Below the pieces are notes generated by a model. The model did no database searches and was not told the DNA's origin. It saw only the letters and a program-made list of their open reading frames with translations. A stretch of DNA of 64,000 bases from assembly GCA_946406115.1 (NCBI GenBank), contig OX291562.1:11686001-11750000 (forward strand). The letters are read 5' to 3'. Both the position numbers and the translations under genes were made by a program. This stretch comes from Apoda limacodes (Eukaryota > Arthropoda > Insecta > Lepidoptera > Limacodidae). Below, in pieces: positions 23,105 to 34,264 of the stretch. Each line of letters begins with the position of its first letter. The first letter of the stretch is position 1.

Positions 23105-23590
23105 GAGGGTGATATAGGCCAGAAAGCTAACTTACTCTGTAATTCTGACGTTGTGTAGGTATGTAAATGCACTATAAATCATAAGATAACTATACTAATA
23201 GATATATTAGTAAATTATACAGTCTGACACCTTGAAACTTTTAATTTTTTGTATAGAATTTAACGTTATTACCGTTTTGTAGTCACAGTTTTTGACTTTT
23301 TGCTACAATTTAGAGTCAATGCACTAGATAACAAGCTACTCTAATTATTTAACCAACTTTCTATCTTTTTAAAACACGCTTTAAAAAATTGCACAAGTGT
23401 TGAAACAATGGTCACTTCCAGATTTTTTATTGCATTAAATACAATAAATAAAAATCATTTAGAAAGCTAATGCACTTGACAAAAGCAAGTCTTATAACAT
23501 ATATTTTTTTAATCCTTAAGATGCTTATAGTTTAGCCACGAAATTTGCACAAAATCGGCGTATTTTCGCGGTCTAGCCTATACCGCAGTC
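23105..23590 (+). mobile_element. TTAA-flanked MITE, copy 2
   Basis: It is similar to 7783-8249 throughout and flanked by TTAA at 23101-23104 and 23591-23594. The right end includes the block 'ttcgcggtctagcctataccg'. It has the same orientation as the other two copies. Confidence 0.75.
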
Positions 23591-23599
23591 TTAAAATAG

Positions 23600-23680
23600 C
23601 TAGTCAAGTGCAAGGTGAAGTAACGGTCCGAGGATTTCGTATCCGTATTTAATATGAACTTCGGGTTTTTTTAGTTTGTT
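23600..23680 (-). repeat. GGGTTCCGTA-family head fragment
   Basis: 'tagtcaagtgcaaggtgaag' then 'ccgaggatttcgtatc' is a decayed form of the family head. Confidence 0.45.
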
Positions 23681-23741
23681 AAAAACAACAATTTCTTATT
23701 TATAAGTTATTAAATTTACGCGTTCCTTAACTAACTGAAAA

Positions 23742-23911
23742 ATAATAAAACGGGATTAAACGCGTCATTTGGCAAAATACCTTTTTCCTGGCGTTTCGGG
23801 TGGGTTACACCAGCCTTGGTCACGGGTAGACTGACCAAGTTGTAGTCTACTCGTGTAAGTAGTAGTAGCCAAATGACGCGTTTAATCCCGTTATATTATT
23901 TTTAAATCAAT
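23742..23911. mobile_element. Palindromic MITE with CGGGATTAAACGCG ends, short copy
   Basis: The left arm 'acgggattaaacgcgtcatt' and right arm 'aatgacgcgtttaatcccgt' are perfect over about 20 bp, with AT-rich outer parts. The centre holds 'ggttacaccagccttggtca' shared with 34679-35130. Non-coding. Confidence 0.8.
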
Positions 23912-24077
23912 TTCTTATTTATTTTTTATCTGAAAAATCTACATGATTGTTTTGTTTATCAGCCTGAATTGTTTAAAAACTCTCAGCAAACAAACTTCCA
24001 AAGTAAAGTCATTTGTTATTAACCCCTTTTTGAGACCCAATTTTTAATTAATATAATATTATCCTATTCCAATCCTA

Positions 24078-24762
24078 CGTATATGTATATTAGTGAAAGT
24101 CTATTTGTTTCTTTGTCGTTGCTTAGCGTCGCAAATCGATTTTTAGGGTCCTCAAAAGGAAAAAAACGGAACCCTTATAGGATCCATCCGTCCGTCTGTC
24201 AAGACCCTTATTCTCGGGAACGCTTCGGGAATTTTATCCAGCTAAACATTATGTCAAATACTGTCCCTTGGAGCTGTGAAAAAATCAAACTTCTAAGCCA
24301 ACGCAATCAAAAGATACAGCCGTTTATGCCGCAAATTTTCGAAACTTGCAAGGGAATCAAAACCTACAGGTTACTTTCCGTGAGCTCAGAATCTTGAAAT
24401 TTCGTAGGAAGCAACGTCATTAAGCACAGATAAAGAAAAAATTGCGTAAACCGTTTATTTTTAACTTATATACTTACCGGTTTGTACGGATCCCTCGGTG
24501 CGCGAGTCCGACTCGCACTTAGCTGGTTTTCTTTTGGTAGAAAGATTGTTATACAGGGATGGAAAAGGACATAGGTTATCCCGGAAAATTCAAAAGTTCA
24601 TACATGAATAACTATAACTGAATGCCATATGGACGAACTATAGCTACAGCTAAACTTGCTATGGCAAACTTCCTTTATATAATCAGGAACTTTTCGTAAG
24701 AATCTGAACCCAATAACCAAACTTATAACGCAGACGTAGCTGTGGGCAAAAGTTAGTATATG
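24078..24762 (+). mobile_element. Helitron-like repeat interrupted by a GGGTTCCGTA element
   Basis: The head, 'gtgaaagtctatttgtttct', is at 24090. It is cut at about 24140, resumes at about 24540 ('aaggacataggttatcccgg') and ends 'gtgggcaaaagttagtata' at about 24760. Confidence 0.5.
24141..24532 (+). repeat. GGGTTCCGTA-family repeat, near full length
   Basis: Start 'tttttagggtcctcaaaagg', 'gtccgtctgtcaagaccctt', end 'gcgcgagtccgactcgcact' plus 'tagctggtttt'. It is nested in the Helitron-like repeat. Confidence 0.75.
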
Positions 24763-25036
24763 TTACAGTCAAAACTACTTTTGACTAGGGACATCGGTAA
24801 AGTAGTTTTAACTAAAAGATATACCTAGGTTTATAGGGTTTTTGACTGAAATTTTTTGGTTAAAGGGGTTTTAACCGGGACTGTTAATCAAAATCACTTT
24901 TGACCGAGAGTGTTCAATGAAAGGGTTTGCATTTTTATAATTGTCATTATAAATCAATAAAATAAATTATATTTTACATATTATTAGAAATACCCTAAAT
25001 TAGGCTTACAAAAATATAATCTACCAAAAAGATTAG

Positions 25037-25578
25037 TTTTGTTAGGGTTCCGTACCCTACATGACCTCATTACTAAGCCCTGTCCGTCTGTCTGTCCAAC
25101 TTTGAAAAGTCTATTTTGAAACGTCACAGATTTAATGCCGAAATGTTCATAGAATGTGATTATTCAACAAATTAGAATATATAGATATATAAATATACAT
25201 TAACTGAGGCAGATAACATTTGCGCACTTTTTTATGGGATGTCATTGGATAGATCTTCAAAAATGCATTTAAAGCTCATCAGTCTTCAATCAAAAAGTTT
25301 TAACCGACATTTCAATCATAAGCACTATTTACCAACGTCTGCAGCTTATATATATATATATATTTACATTGTATTGTATCTTACTTTTAAACCACGTGAT
25401 CTAAAATAACTATCTTAGTTAGAAATATTAATCAGAATAATATCAGTCAGGCTTTATAAATACTACCAACGAAAATTGTTTTGGACAAAATCGGTTCCAG
25501 TTTTTTACATATCCGTTTATTCTCATTCTACGGAACCCTCACTTAATGCGTGTACGACACACACTTGGCCGGTTTTTG
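25037..25578 (+). repeat. GGGTTCCGTA-family repeat
   Basis: Start 'gttagggttccgtaccctac', 'gtccgtctgtctgtccaact', end 'cacacttggccggtttttg'. An (AT)n tract lies at about 25350-25363. Confidence 0.7.
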
Positions 25579-25799
25579 TTTCGTAGCATTTCTTTATCCT
25601 CCTACAGGACTAACTTAACCGAATTCCACGTAGCCAAACTATAGATATAGCTTGCTATAGCAAACATCCTTGATATAATTAGGAGTTGCCGATAAAAAGC
25701 TAAATTAAATAATTTCTGACTGCAAGTCAACTGAAACTTCAAAACTAATCGACGACCTGTAAACCATGACATCTATTTTACGCCTAAACATGCTCTCTC

Positions 25800-26040
25800 T
25801 AATAATTTTCAGGTCTAAAGCAATCACGCTCAGTTACCCACATGGACTGCAGAAATGCTAGTGGTGCATGCGATGCAACGCACCGTCCCTCTCCTGTCTA
25901 ATTAGCTTCCGTAAGCTGTAAATCTAACGTATATTGCACCGATGTCAACGCAGCCGCTTTGATCACGCGTCAACTGAAACGGAACGCGCCGTCTCAATGA
26001 GCGGTTAAAAAAGAAATAAACTTTAAGTCAAACCGAACGC
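25800..26040. promoter_or_regulatory. Candidate cis-regulatory block
   Basis: A repeat-free, GC-elevated sequence with CTAATTAGCTT, TTGATCACG and several CGC-containing motifs. No exon. The inference is from composition only. Confidence 0.25.
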
Positions 26041-26103
26041 AGCGATTAAATTCAAATGTTGCGGTTATTCCCTTGTTTTATTTCTTAACAGTTAGCTTTA
26101 TTC

Positions 26104-26544
26104 AGGGCGCGTTCGTTTTGCGATGCAGAATCATTATTTTCATTATTTTTGTCGCCTGTCATCCGTTCGTTTAGCATTGGTATCAAAAATATCAAAATTT
26201 TAGTATAATCTGGAACTAACTGTTATGCGTTCGTTTACGATATTTTTGTTATTTTTACAATTTTGCCTCCGAAAAATGAAACTTTAGACCCATGTCTGGA
26301 AGTGGGGTTTTTGTGTTAATCTGTCAAACTGCCTATACATATTCATCGTTTATGGTAGGGTGCGTGTGTTTTGTCGTTGTGTGTGTACGTCAACCGTTCG
26401 TTTTGCAAGTTATGCAACCAAAAATTTTGTTTGTTACGTTAGTAAAGCTACAAGAACGATAGGTGTCGGTGGCAAAACTGACGTTATCAAAAGTGTGAAA
26501 AGTATCAATCCTGGGAACTCATAATCCCAAAACGAACGCGCCCT
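26104..26544. mobile_element. 441-bp MITE with 17-bp perfect terminal repeats
   Basis: AGGGCGCGTTCGTTTTG (26104-26120) and its exact reverse complement (26528-26544) bound a non-coding element. GTTCGTTT-like motifs recur inside (about 26170, 26229 and 26396). No clear target duplication was found, so the superfamily is open. Confidence 0.8.
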
Positions 26545-27035
26545 CAGAGAAAATGTAGTTAGTTATAGTTTATAGTAAGTTATTTTATTCTTTGATTGAG
26601 AGAAGCGTTTAGAATAAAAAATAAATTGACTTATATTTTTTTTAACTCATACAAGTTTCAATAGTTTTTATTATATATCCTTTAAATCTCCTTGGAAATT
26701 ATTTATTTGATTTAAATTTGAATAAACTGTTGTCGGCCTGGTCCTATCATCTGGTAGGAAGACCGTCTCACGCTGCTGTTTTAAGTCTGTCGTGGTCGCC
26801 ATTTGAAAAGCTTTCTTCCCTATCGCATACCACAGGAGAATGAATTTTGAAGCAAACCTTTTTATTAAGTCATTAAGTATTATTTGACAACTTTAGGTAA
26901 GGTTAATTAATGTTTAAAAGTAAATCTTATAAGTCCACACTGTTTTTCATAGAATTCAGAAAAAAAATATCTACACGTTTATACCTATTCGTAAGATAGG
27001 TTTTTCAAGTTTATCAAATAATTTGTGTTAACTAT
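26545..27035. other. No recognised gene
   Basis: AT-rich; nothing supported. Confidence 0.5.
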
Positions 27036-28779
27036 AATAATATTATAAATGCGAAAGTAACTCTGTCTATCTGTCTTTCTGTCTCTCTATCTGTCTGTTA
27101 CCTCTTACGCTTAAACCACGGTACGGATTAATATGAAATATGGAGTATATGAAGTATGGACACAGTCTGAGTCCCGGGAAAGGATATAGGCTACTTGAAA
27201 ACGTAAAGTGTGAGGCGACTTTTTTACTACGTATAATTCTTCGTACAGTTGTTTATCACATAACTCCTAAACGGCTGGAACGATTTGGATGAAATTTTGT
27301 CTGAATATTTCAATGGTGATGGTTTAAATTGAATTTGATTGACAAATGGATCCGGTAGGTGGCGCTACAGTCGGTGTGTCGCTGATCTCCTAAACAACAG
27401 AGACGATTTAATTGATATTTTTTGTGTACGTTCGAGTGGATCCCGGCAAGGTTTGAATTTACAAATGGACCCAGTAGTCGGCGCTGCAGTCGGTGTATCA
27501 CTGATCTTCTCCTAAACGGCAGGGAAGATTTTAATGATATTTTGCCATGGAGTTAGTTTGTCCCGAGAAAGAACAAAGGCTACTTGAAAACGTCAATCAT
27601 GAGTAGGTTTTGTTTTTTTAATTCGGGAGTTGTCGTTCAAATCCAACACCGATAAACGAATTAAGGGCGGGTGGAACTGGCGGACAAATTTGGCATGGAG
27701 ATATTTTGAGTCCCGAGAAAGGACATAGGCTACTTGAAAATGTCAAGTGTGAATCGGTTTTTTTTCTATTATACTTAATTTTTGTTTTTTTTTTTTAAAT
27801 ACCACTAAGATGGCAAACAAGCAAACGGTCCGCCTGATGGTAAGCGGTCACCGTGGCCTATGGACGCTTGCAACACCAGAAGCATCACTCGCGCGTTGCC
27901 GACCCTTCAAAAATCCAATAACTTCTTTCTTGAAGAACCCCATACTGTAGTCCTTAGAGAAAATCTAGGCAGGGAGCTCATTCCACAACCCCAGCGTTCG
28001 CGGGAGAAAGTTTCTCTGAAACTGCACTGTACGCTACCATTTCGGTTCTAAAGTATGAGAATGAATTCCCTGCCTATGGCGAGCGGTGCGATGGTAGAAA
28101 GTAGTCGCGAGCATTGTTTCGAACAATTCCTTAGAACACATCCCATTGTACAAGGGGTAGAACAAACACAGGGAGGCAAAATCTCTCCTCAGACTTAGGG
28201 GCTCGATACGGCAAGTCAGTTTGGGATCGTCGACAATTCTCACAGCCCGTCGTAGAACCGAGTCATAAGTTCCAAGCTGGTATCCGGGTGCACCCGCCCA
28301 GAGATGGCAGCAGTACTCCATATGGGGCCGAACCTGCGACTTGTAAAGCAGCAACCTCTGCCCCGACGTGAAGAACTGCCTCGCATGTTTTGCACGTCCC
28401 GTGTAATAAGTGTCTCCAGTACTGTTATCTGCATATAGCAATGTATGTTGTTGATGGATAACATGTCATTGATATGCAGTAGAAAGAATGTAGGAGACAG
28501 CACAGAGCCTTGCGGGACACCAGCATTAATGTCCATGCTATCAGAGCAACTACCGTCAACTACGGTTCGTATGCGTCTGCCGGACAAAAAACTAGCTACC
28601 CATTTACACAAACCCTCGGGCACTCCGTAAGATGGCAACTTTGATAGAAGACCCCGGTGCCAGACCCGATCGAACGCCTTCGCTATGTCCAGGCTACATG
28701 CCAATGCCAATTAAAATCGAAATTCTACACCGATAACCGAATTTAAGGCAGGTGAAACTGCGGGCAAAAGCTAGTATAT
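27036..28779 (+). mobile_element. Helitron-like repeat with repeated modules and a nested LINE
   Basis: It starts 'aatattataaatgcgaaagt' with CTGT-rich microsatellite. The modules 'gagtcccgggaaaggatata', 'aaacggctggaacgattt' and 'ggtggcgctacagtcgg' recur two or three times up to 27750, and it ends 'ctgcgggcaaaagctagtat' at 28779. LINE 27787-28712 sits between 'ctattatacttaattt' and 'ttctacaccgataaccg', which are contiguous in the copy at 63780-63840. Confidence 0.6.
27787..28712 (-). mobile_element. Jockey-group LINE, internally deleted copy
   Basis: It keeps RT text SGRRIRTVVDGSC, GVPQGSVLSPTFFLLHINDM and the catalytic YAD(D/N), then jumps after DTYYTGRAK directly to LLLYKSQVRPHMEYCCHLWAG. 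About 330 bases present in the 53.9-kb copy are missing. The 3' end is normal with a T-run on the + strand at about 27787. Confidence 0.85.
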
Positions 28780-28974
28780 ACATTACATTCTAGTGACTTA
28801 TAAAAGCCTAGGACATCAATATTTTTTTACAAAAATCTCCAGAGAATTAAGAAAGAAAATTAAGTCCTGGCTCGAGCTTAATCTTTTGACTGCATCTTTG
28901 CTATAAAAGTATTAATATAAATATATGATATAGCCATAGTTTTGGCAAGTATTGTATTTTTATCTACGACTCTA

Positions 28975-29076
28975 ACCTTCAGGTAATCATAAACGAAGAA
29001 AGATTAGTTCTATGTAAGTTTTTATATTGTATTTCTTATTACTATGAAGATTTTGTGTCTTTGTAAGATTGATGTA
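28975..29076 (+). repeat. Dispersed repeat C, copy 2
   Basis: Matches 8520-8632 ('ataaacgaagaaagat', 'tgaagattttgtgt', 'gtaagattgat'). Confidence 0.6.
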
Positions 29077-29610
29077 CTAGGCAAAGAGAATATAATCACT
29101 ACGTGCACTAGGACTTTATAAGTCTCTAGGAGTAGTAAATTTACACCGATGATGTTTCATTATATTATTATAAATCATAGCTCATTACTGCCAGGTGCAT
29201 ACCGTGGACCGAAAAAATGCGGGAACTTACGTCGTAGCAAGTCATTACCTATGAAATTACCATTTTGTAGATCCGGAAACCGGTACCATATATGTACCTT
29301 TCGTATCCTTCTTTACCTGTAAAAGAGCCCGGGTGTTAAGCTGGCAAGAATGCCTAAATATTGTAAAAATATTAGCTCTACTAAAATGACGTAGACAGGT
29401 CATGATCAAACACATCATATAGCCCTCTTTGGCTAAATTATAAAAATTGAATTGGAAGAGTACTGAGAAATATCTAATGATTGCAGGATCAAAACCTTGC
29501 TTGATGTCGAATCTTTTGTCTATGCTTTTTGTTTATGTTTATAAATTGAAAAGTAACAGTATTTTCACAGTGTTCACAAAACATAGCTTCTAAGGCCTTA
29601 ATCGTCCTAT
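29077..29610. other. No recognised gene
   Basis: Anonymous sequence. Confidence 0.5.
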
Positions 29611-29765
29611 CATATCAATCAGTCGTCCAGAAACAATCAATTAGAAAACGATCCCCTTTCAATTACCCGCCGTATCGGTAGGTAATTGCCTCGCCCGGGC
29701 AAGGGGCGGCGGCACAGATTATGTATGCTCGACGGTTAGCGATCAGTGGCTAACCTTATTACATA
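29611..29765. promoter_or_regulatory. Candidate cis-regulatory block
   Basis: A repeat-free block with CAATTAG, TCAATTACCC and GGTAATTGCC, closely spaced around a GC-rich core (gcccgggcaaggggcggcgg). This clustering is typical of insect developmental enhancers, but the inference is weak. Confidence 0.3.
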
Positions 29766-29939
29766 TTGGTACAGTATTAGGGTATTTCATTGCTTTCAAA
29801 TAATAAATAGTTTTTCTAAATCTTAAACATTTTCTTTTACAATCGAAGGCGTCTAAACATAGTAATATTGACATAACTAGTACTATTCCTTATAACTGAA
29901 TGACTGAACGCAAATGCTAAATTAATAATTGCGATTTGA

Positions 29940-30240
29940 AAAATTTTTTTACCATGAAAAGCCGACATTATCCCTGATGAACATAGGCTACTTTTTACCG
30001 CGGGAAAATGCTTCATTCCTACGGGAAAACGGGTAATAGGACAACGGGATAGTAAGAATTATCCTTCCGTACTTAATTTTTTCACATAACTTCTAAACGG
30101 CTGAACCGATTGGGTTGACATTTTATATGGGTATTTCGATGGTTTCCTGGATGATTTAAAAAATACAATTAGACCCAGTAGGTGGCGCTGCTGTCGGTAT
30201 GTCAACTACTAAACGGCTTGACCGATTGTGTTGAAATTTT
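29940..30240 (+). repeat. Helitron-like repeat, partial
   Basis: 'gaacataggctactttttac', 'aaacggctgaaccgatt' and 'gtaggtggcgctgctgtcgg' are the modules seen at 27250-27480. The 3' end is missing. Confidence 0.5.
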
Positions 30241-30437
30241 GTATGTGTATTTATGTTATTATTTTATATGTTTATTATTTTAACAAGATAATTATTTGTG
30301 TCTTGAATTGCTTTTGGTACCTAAGTCATCAACGGCAGCTTAGTCATTATGCAGATGGTAGAGAGAAGATATTTGTTGAGGTACTGAATTTAAAAGAAAG
30401 GGAGACAACACGCTACCCCAAGGAATGGATTACTTTT

Positions 30438-30870
30438 ATTTTTAGGGTTCCGTAGCTCAAATAGAAAAAAGGAACTCTTATAACATAACTCTGTTGTCTG
30501 TCTGTCTGTCTGTCAAGACCCTTTTTCTCAAGAACGCATGGAGGTATAAAGTTCAAATTCAAGTCTACAGTCACTTAAAGTTGTTAAAAAATCAAGTATC
30601 TAAGTCAATGCAATAAAAAATATGCCCAAAATACGGTACATTTTGTCGCATATTGTGACACAAATAAATCAAAACCTATGAAGTACTTCCCGTTGACCTA
30701 GAATAATGGAATTTGTCAAGAAGCAAGATGTTCCATAACAAGTATAAGAAAAAATCTGAAAACAGATAATTAAGGCATAAACCTGTGAGACTTATGATGG
30801 AAGAACTAATATATAATAAGTTTGTACGAAACCCTCGTTGCGCGAGCCAGGCTCGCACTTGACCGGTTTT
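30438..30870 (+). repeat. GGGTTCCGTA-family repeat, near full length
   Basis: Start 'tttagggttccgtagctcaa', (GTCT)n at about 30489-30512, body 'cgcatattgtgacacaaat', end 'ggctcgcacttgaccggttt'. Confidence 0.8.
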
Positions 30871-31630
30871 TTCAATATTTACTTAACTACTGTATTAGGT
30901 CTTGAGCCCATACTAATAGTAAGCAACTAACTTTGTTTTCCATGTCACCAAACTGTCACTGCATATATGGCCAGCTTTAGCCCGAAATTCAATACCCGCC
31001 TATATGAGCAATCAACCATCTGGTGCAACTTAACTTTTTCCTGTTAATTTGCAATTATTTAAGTGAATTGAAGCGCTAGTGTAGTTGAATTTACGGCATA
31101 TGTTTGGTATAAATATCTAATAAAGGCCTTTGTAATAGTCGAAGTAATATTTTTTGATACCTTTATTCAATAGTGTTTCGCACACGTAATAGTAACCATC
31201 ACTAAAAGACACCTGAGTCGACGACAGCGAGTGATGGATGGGGTGTCATTGTTACTGGACACAGGGCATGCACTGACTCCTTTGCCCTGATACATAGTTA
31301 CGGACCCTAAAATAGGTATTGTACCCTACTACCAATGGGCGTGGTACAAATAATTAATTACTGCTTAAGGTAAACCTTAGATTAAGCGGTTATACGGTTT
31401 TAACTGTGAACAATACAAGCAGGAATTGCTTTTTAAGGGGCTATATATGTAGCAGCTAAATTCTTAATTACCTCTTTGAAGAAAGATAATTAAAAAATAT
31501 AAACGTTGAAAATATAAAACATGATTTAAGCATTTTTTTAGAACGTTTTGTGTTGTTTGGAAAATATCTTGTTTTACTTGTTCTAAGGAGACATTTCTGT
31601 TAAAAGTGACCGTTTAAGCAGAAGTGCTTG
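30871..31630. other. No recognised gene
   Basis: Anonymous; 31190-31345 is less AT-rich without an exon. Confidence 0.45.
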
Positions 31631-31631
31631 A

Positions 31632-31700
31632 AATGATGCACACGGCTACTTTCTACCATCGCACCGCTCGCCATCGGCAAGAAATTCATATTGACATGTG
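31632..31700 (+). mobile_element. Jockey-group LINE, small internal fragment
   Basis: 'ctactttctaccatcgcacc' then 'gctcgccatcggcaagaaat' encodes the TFYHRTARHRQ block. Confidence 0.7.
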
Positions 31701-31939
31701 TAAGTTCAAATATCAAATTAAAATTCAAAAATAAAAAAAATTACACATCGTGCAAAACCCCACTAGAAAGAAAAAAATTACACAGGGAACATTGAGCTAA
31801 GTGTTTTCTTCTTTTTTAAGTCGAGTGCTTAAATATAATATATTGTGATAACATACCTAGACTGAAATTTCTTTGGAAAATAACCCAATTTACTAAAGTC
31901 AAATGTTTTGTCAGAAATTGCTTAACATAATTGGACAAT

Positions 31940-32125
31940 TTTACGGTTCCAAGCCGTTAATATGGCGCGACATGCTCTTGACCGGTTTTCTGTCTATCAG
32001 TCTGTCTGTCTGTCTGTCCGTCCGCGGCTTAGCTCAGAATCAAAAAAATCAAAATCAAATCAAACTTTATTCAAAAGTGTTCTTAGTTATGTTATATCAG
32101 TCAAAAAGAGCTGGCAAGAAGTTCT
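31940..32125 (+). repeat. GGGTTCC-family fragment joined to a (AATCAA)n repeat
   Basis: 'cgacatgctcttgaccggtt' is the family's 3' end, followed by (GTCT)n and then 'aaaatcaaatcaaactttat'. It seems to be two repeats abutting. Confidence 0.45.
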
Positions 32126-32447
32126 ATTTAAAGTAATAATACAATACTTTGATAAATAGCTAAAGAGTATACAATATGTACCGAAACACTGATTAGGTAA
32201 TAAAAATAAGTTAGTTAGCTACTAAAAACAAAGTCAAACATGTCAATTTTTTTTTGTTTGTTTTTATGTAGCATAGGGGGTCAAATATCGTTAATCGAGT
32301 GAAGGAATTTAGATATTTAAGAGAATTCCGATATGTAATAGTACTAGTGTCATTAGCGCCATCATAATTATATTTTTACACAATCATATGAACATACATA
32401 TATTTACATGTACTTAAAATTATCCATTCTATCCATGAATATAATAT

Positions 32448-32645
32448 AATAATAAATATTATAAATGCGAAAGTAAATCTGACCGTTACCGCTTCATCGG
32501 TTCGGTTACGGTTTCAGCCGCTGTACCTAAATAGTTTGAGTCCCGGAAAAGGACATAAGCTACTTGAAAACGTTAAGTATTATCCGTTCGTTTTTTTTTT
32601 CCATAATTGAGGTGTTGCCGTTGAAATCCTACACCGATGACCGAA
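32448..32645 (+). repeat. Helitron-like repeat, partial
   Basis: 'tattataaatgcgaaagtaa', 'gtttgagtcccggaaaagga' and 'gaaatcctacaccgatgacc'. The 3' terminus is missing. Confidence 0.55.
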
Positions 32646-33411
32646 TACTAAGAATACAAAGAAGTTTGCAAGAGCAGACCAGTCTCCACAGCGGCACTCG
32701 TTCACAAGTATGATACATGAATCAGCCATTGCTTCGCTCAACCATGCTTTAGAGCATGACACACTCAAGCAACTCCAATAAAACTTCCATTGTACTAGTT
32801 ACAATGTGTCCGACTCATATTCAGATTTACACACACAAGTTACATTTAACATCACAGGGCGAACATACGTATTCTGAACTTAAAACTGATTTATAGTTGC
32901 TTTTGAAAATATTAAGATAAGAGGAGAAGATTGGAAGGTCAAAAGCATTTACTAAATTATCAAATTTCTTACAATAATATTACTAAATAAATATATAAAT
33001 ACATACTCAAGGACAGACATACACATACATAAAACACAAACAGTGTATCAAACTATACATATATGTATAAACTTACATAGGTACAAGTATAATGATATAA
33101 TATAGTATTAATAACCAGAGAGATTCCAAATGCGACAGGGTGCATCACAACAAACGTACACACATACCCATATGCATACACATACTCACAGACGTTGTAT
33201 ATAATCAAGTAACCCAACTCCCTCACGACAGTCCGGCAACAAATGCACACCATTTCAAGTACTGTCACCTCGGAAACAAGCCTAAGGGAAGAAGAAGTGA
33301 CAAGAAACTTCCCGGGTGTACACCTGTTACCATCAATCACGCAGGAACTAGGCCACCAAACACACAAAATCTATGCAAATATGTGTGAACACACATACAT
33401 GTACACGTCTA
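32646..33411. other. No recognised gene
   Basis: 32650-32780 and 33130-33400 are less AT-rich. Overlapping open frames on both strands at 33053-33425 have no motif or splice support. Possibly an old retroelement. Confidence 0.4.
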
Positions 33412-33512
33412 TCAGAGACCATTAGTACTAAAAAGCTGTTATTTGGCATGGATATACCATATAACATATTAACGAGGCCGACAAAGTGGTAAGATAAAAT
33501 TAGAAAAAAAAG
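33412..33512 (+). repeat. Repeat F, copy 1 (inverted to 44791-44884)
   Basis: 'gagaccattagtacta', 'atttggcatggat' and 'ggccgacaaagtggtaa' match the reverse complement of 44791-44884. Confidence 0.6.
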
Positions 33513-33657
33513 GACGTATGAGGCTGATACAAACTTATAGTAATCAAGTCATAAAACATCAAAGTGCCACTGGCGGTAAATAATCAATTTCATAAAGGCA
33601 TAGGTACTATAATGAAACAATGATACTACCTAATAAAATAGAGCTACGAGGCCTAGA

Positions 33658-33923
33658 CAGGGCTGTAGCTAGAGTTGAATATAAGGTAGGGCAGCGGTGG
33701 TTTCATGTAGGGCTCAAGTAATTTTTCTATCTTTAATTTTTTTACCTGCTTGTGAGCGTGAGTAATAAAGGTAGCAGGTAATAGGGTGGGAGCGCGGGAA
33801 AACAAGACCAAATTGGTAATAAATTATATTACTGGAAAACAATTTATATATGTTATATCTTAGTTTATGGTATTTTTAAGGTAGGGCATTGCCCCACAAT
33901 GCCCCCCCTTAGCTACGGCCCTG
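33658..33923. mobile_element. hAT-type MITE (266 bp) with 8-bp target duplication
   Basis: The ends CAGGGCTGTAGCTAG and TAGCTACGGCCCTG are inverted; the flanks GGCCTAGA (33650-33657) and GGTCTAGA (33924-33931) differ at one base. Non-coding. Confidence 0.8.
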
Positions 33924-34177
33924 GGTCTAGAATGCCGTGTTACTTCTATACCAAATAATAAACACATTGAAGTAGAATGTAAAGACTAAATCTGTGATTA
34001 TTTCTACATGATCTGTAATTATTTCATTCCGAATTCAAAATATTGAAACAGATCATGTCATGTCTAACGGTCTAAAGTTTATCTCCTGTCACAAATAAAG
34101 AAATCATGAAGAAAAACATTTATAAATCCGTGTAAGTAAATATAAACTTTGTATGATGATATGGAGCAGTGTTGACC

Positions 34178-34264
34178 ATGAAAACTGCGGTGACCGCTTT
34201 AGCCATTACAGCAATTGCACTGGTGTTGATACTTCTGCTGAAACGGAAATGGAGGGCATGCAGG
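34178..34264 (+). CDS. Exon 1: start codon and membrane anchor
   Basis: This exon has 29 codons, beginning MKTAVTALAITA and ending WRACR. The uncharged stretch is about 18 residues and is followed by KRK. The donor is AGG|GTAAAT after a complete codon. The upstream sequence is AT-rich with no clear TATA box, and a 5' untranslated exon may precede it. Confidence 0.75.

Noticed and set aside
33053..33425. Overlapping open frames on both strands as a gene
   Set aside because: Open in several frames because of CA-rich composition, no motif or splice support.
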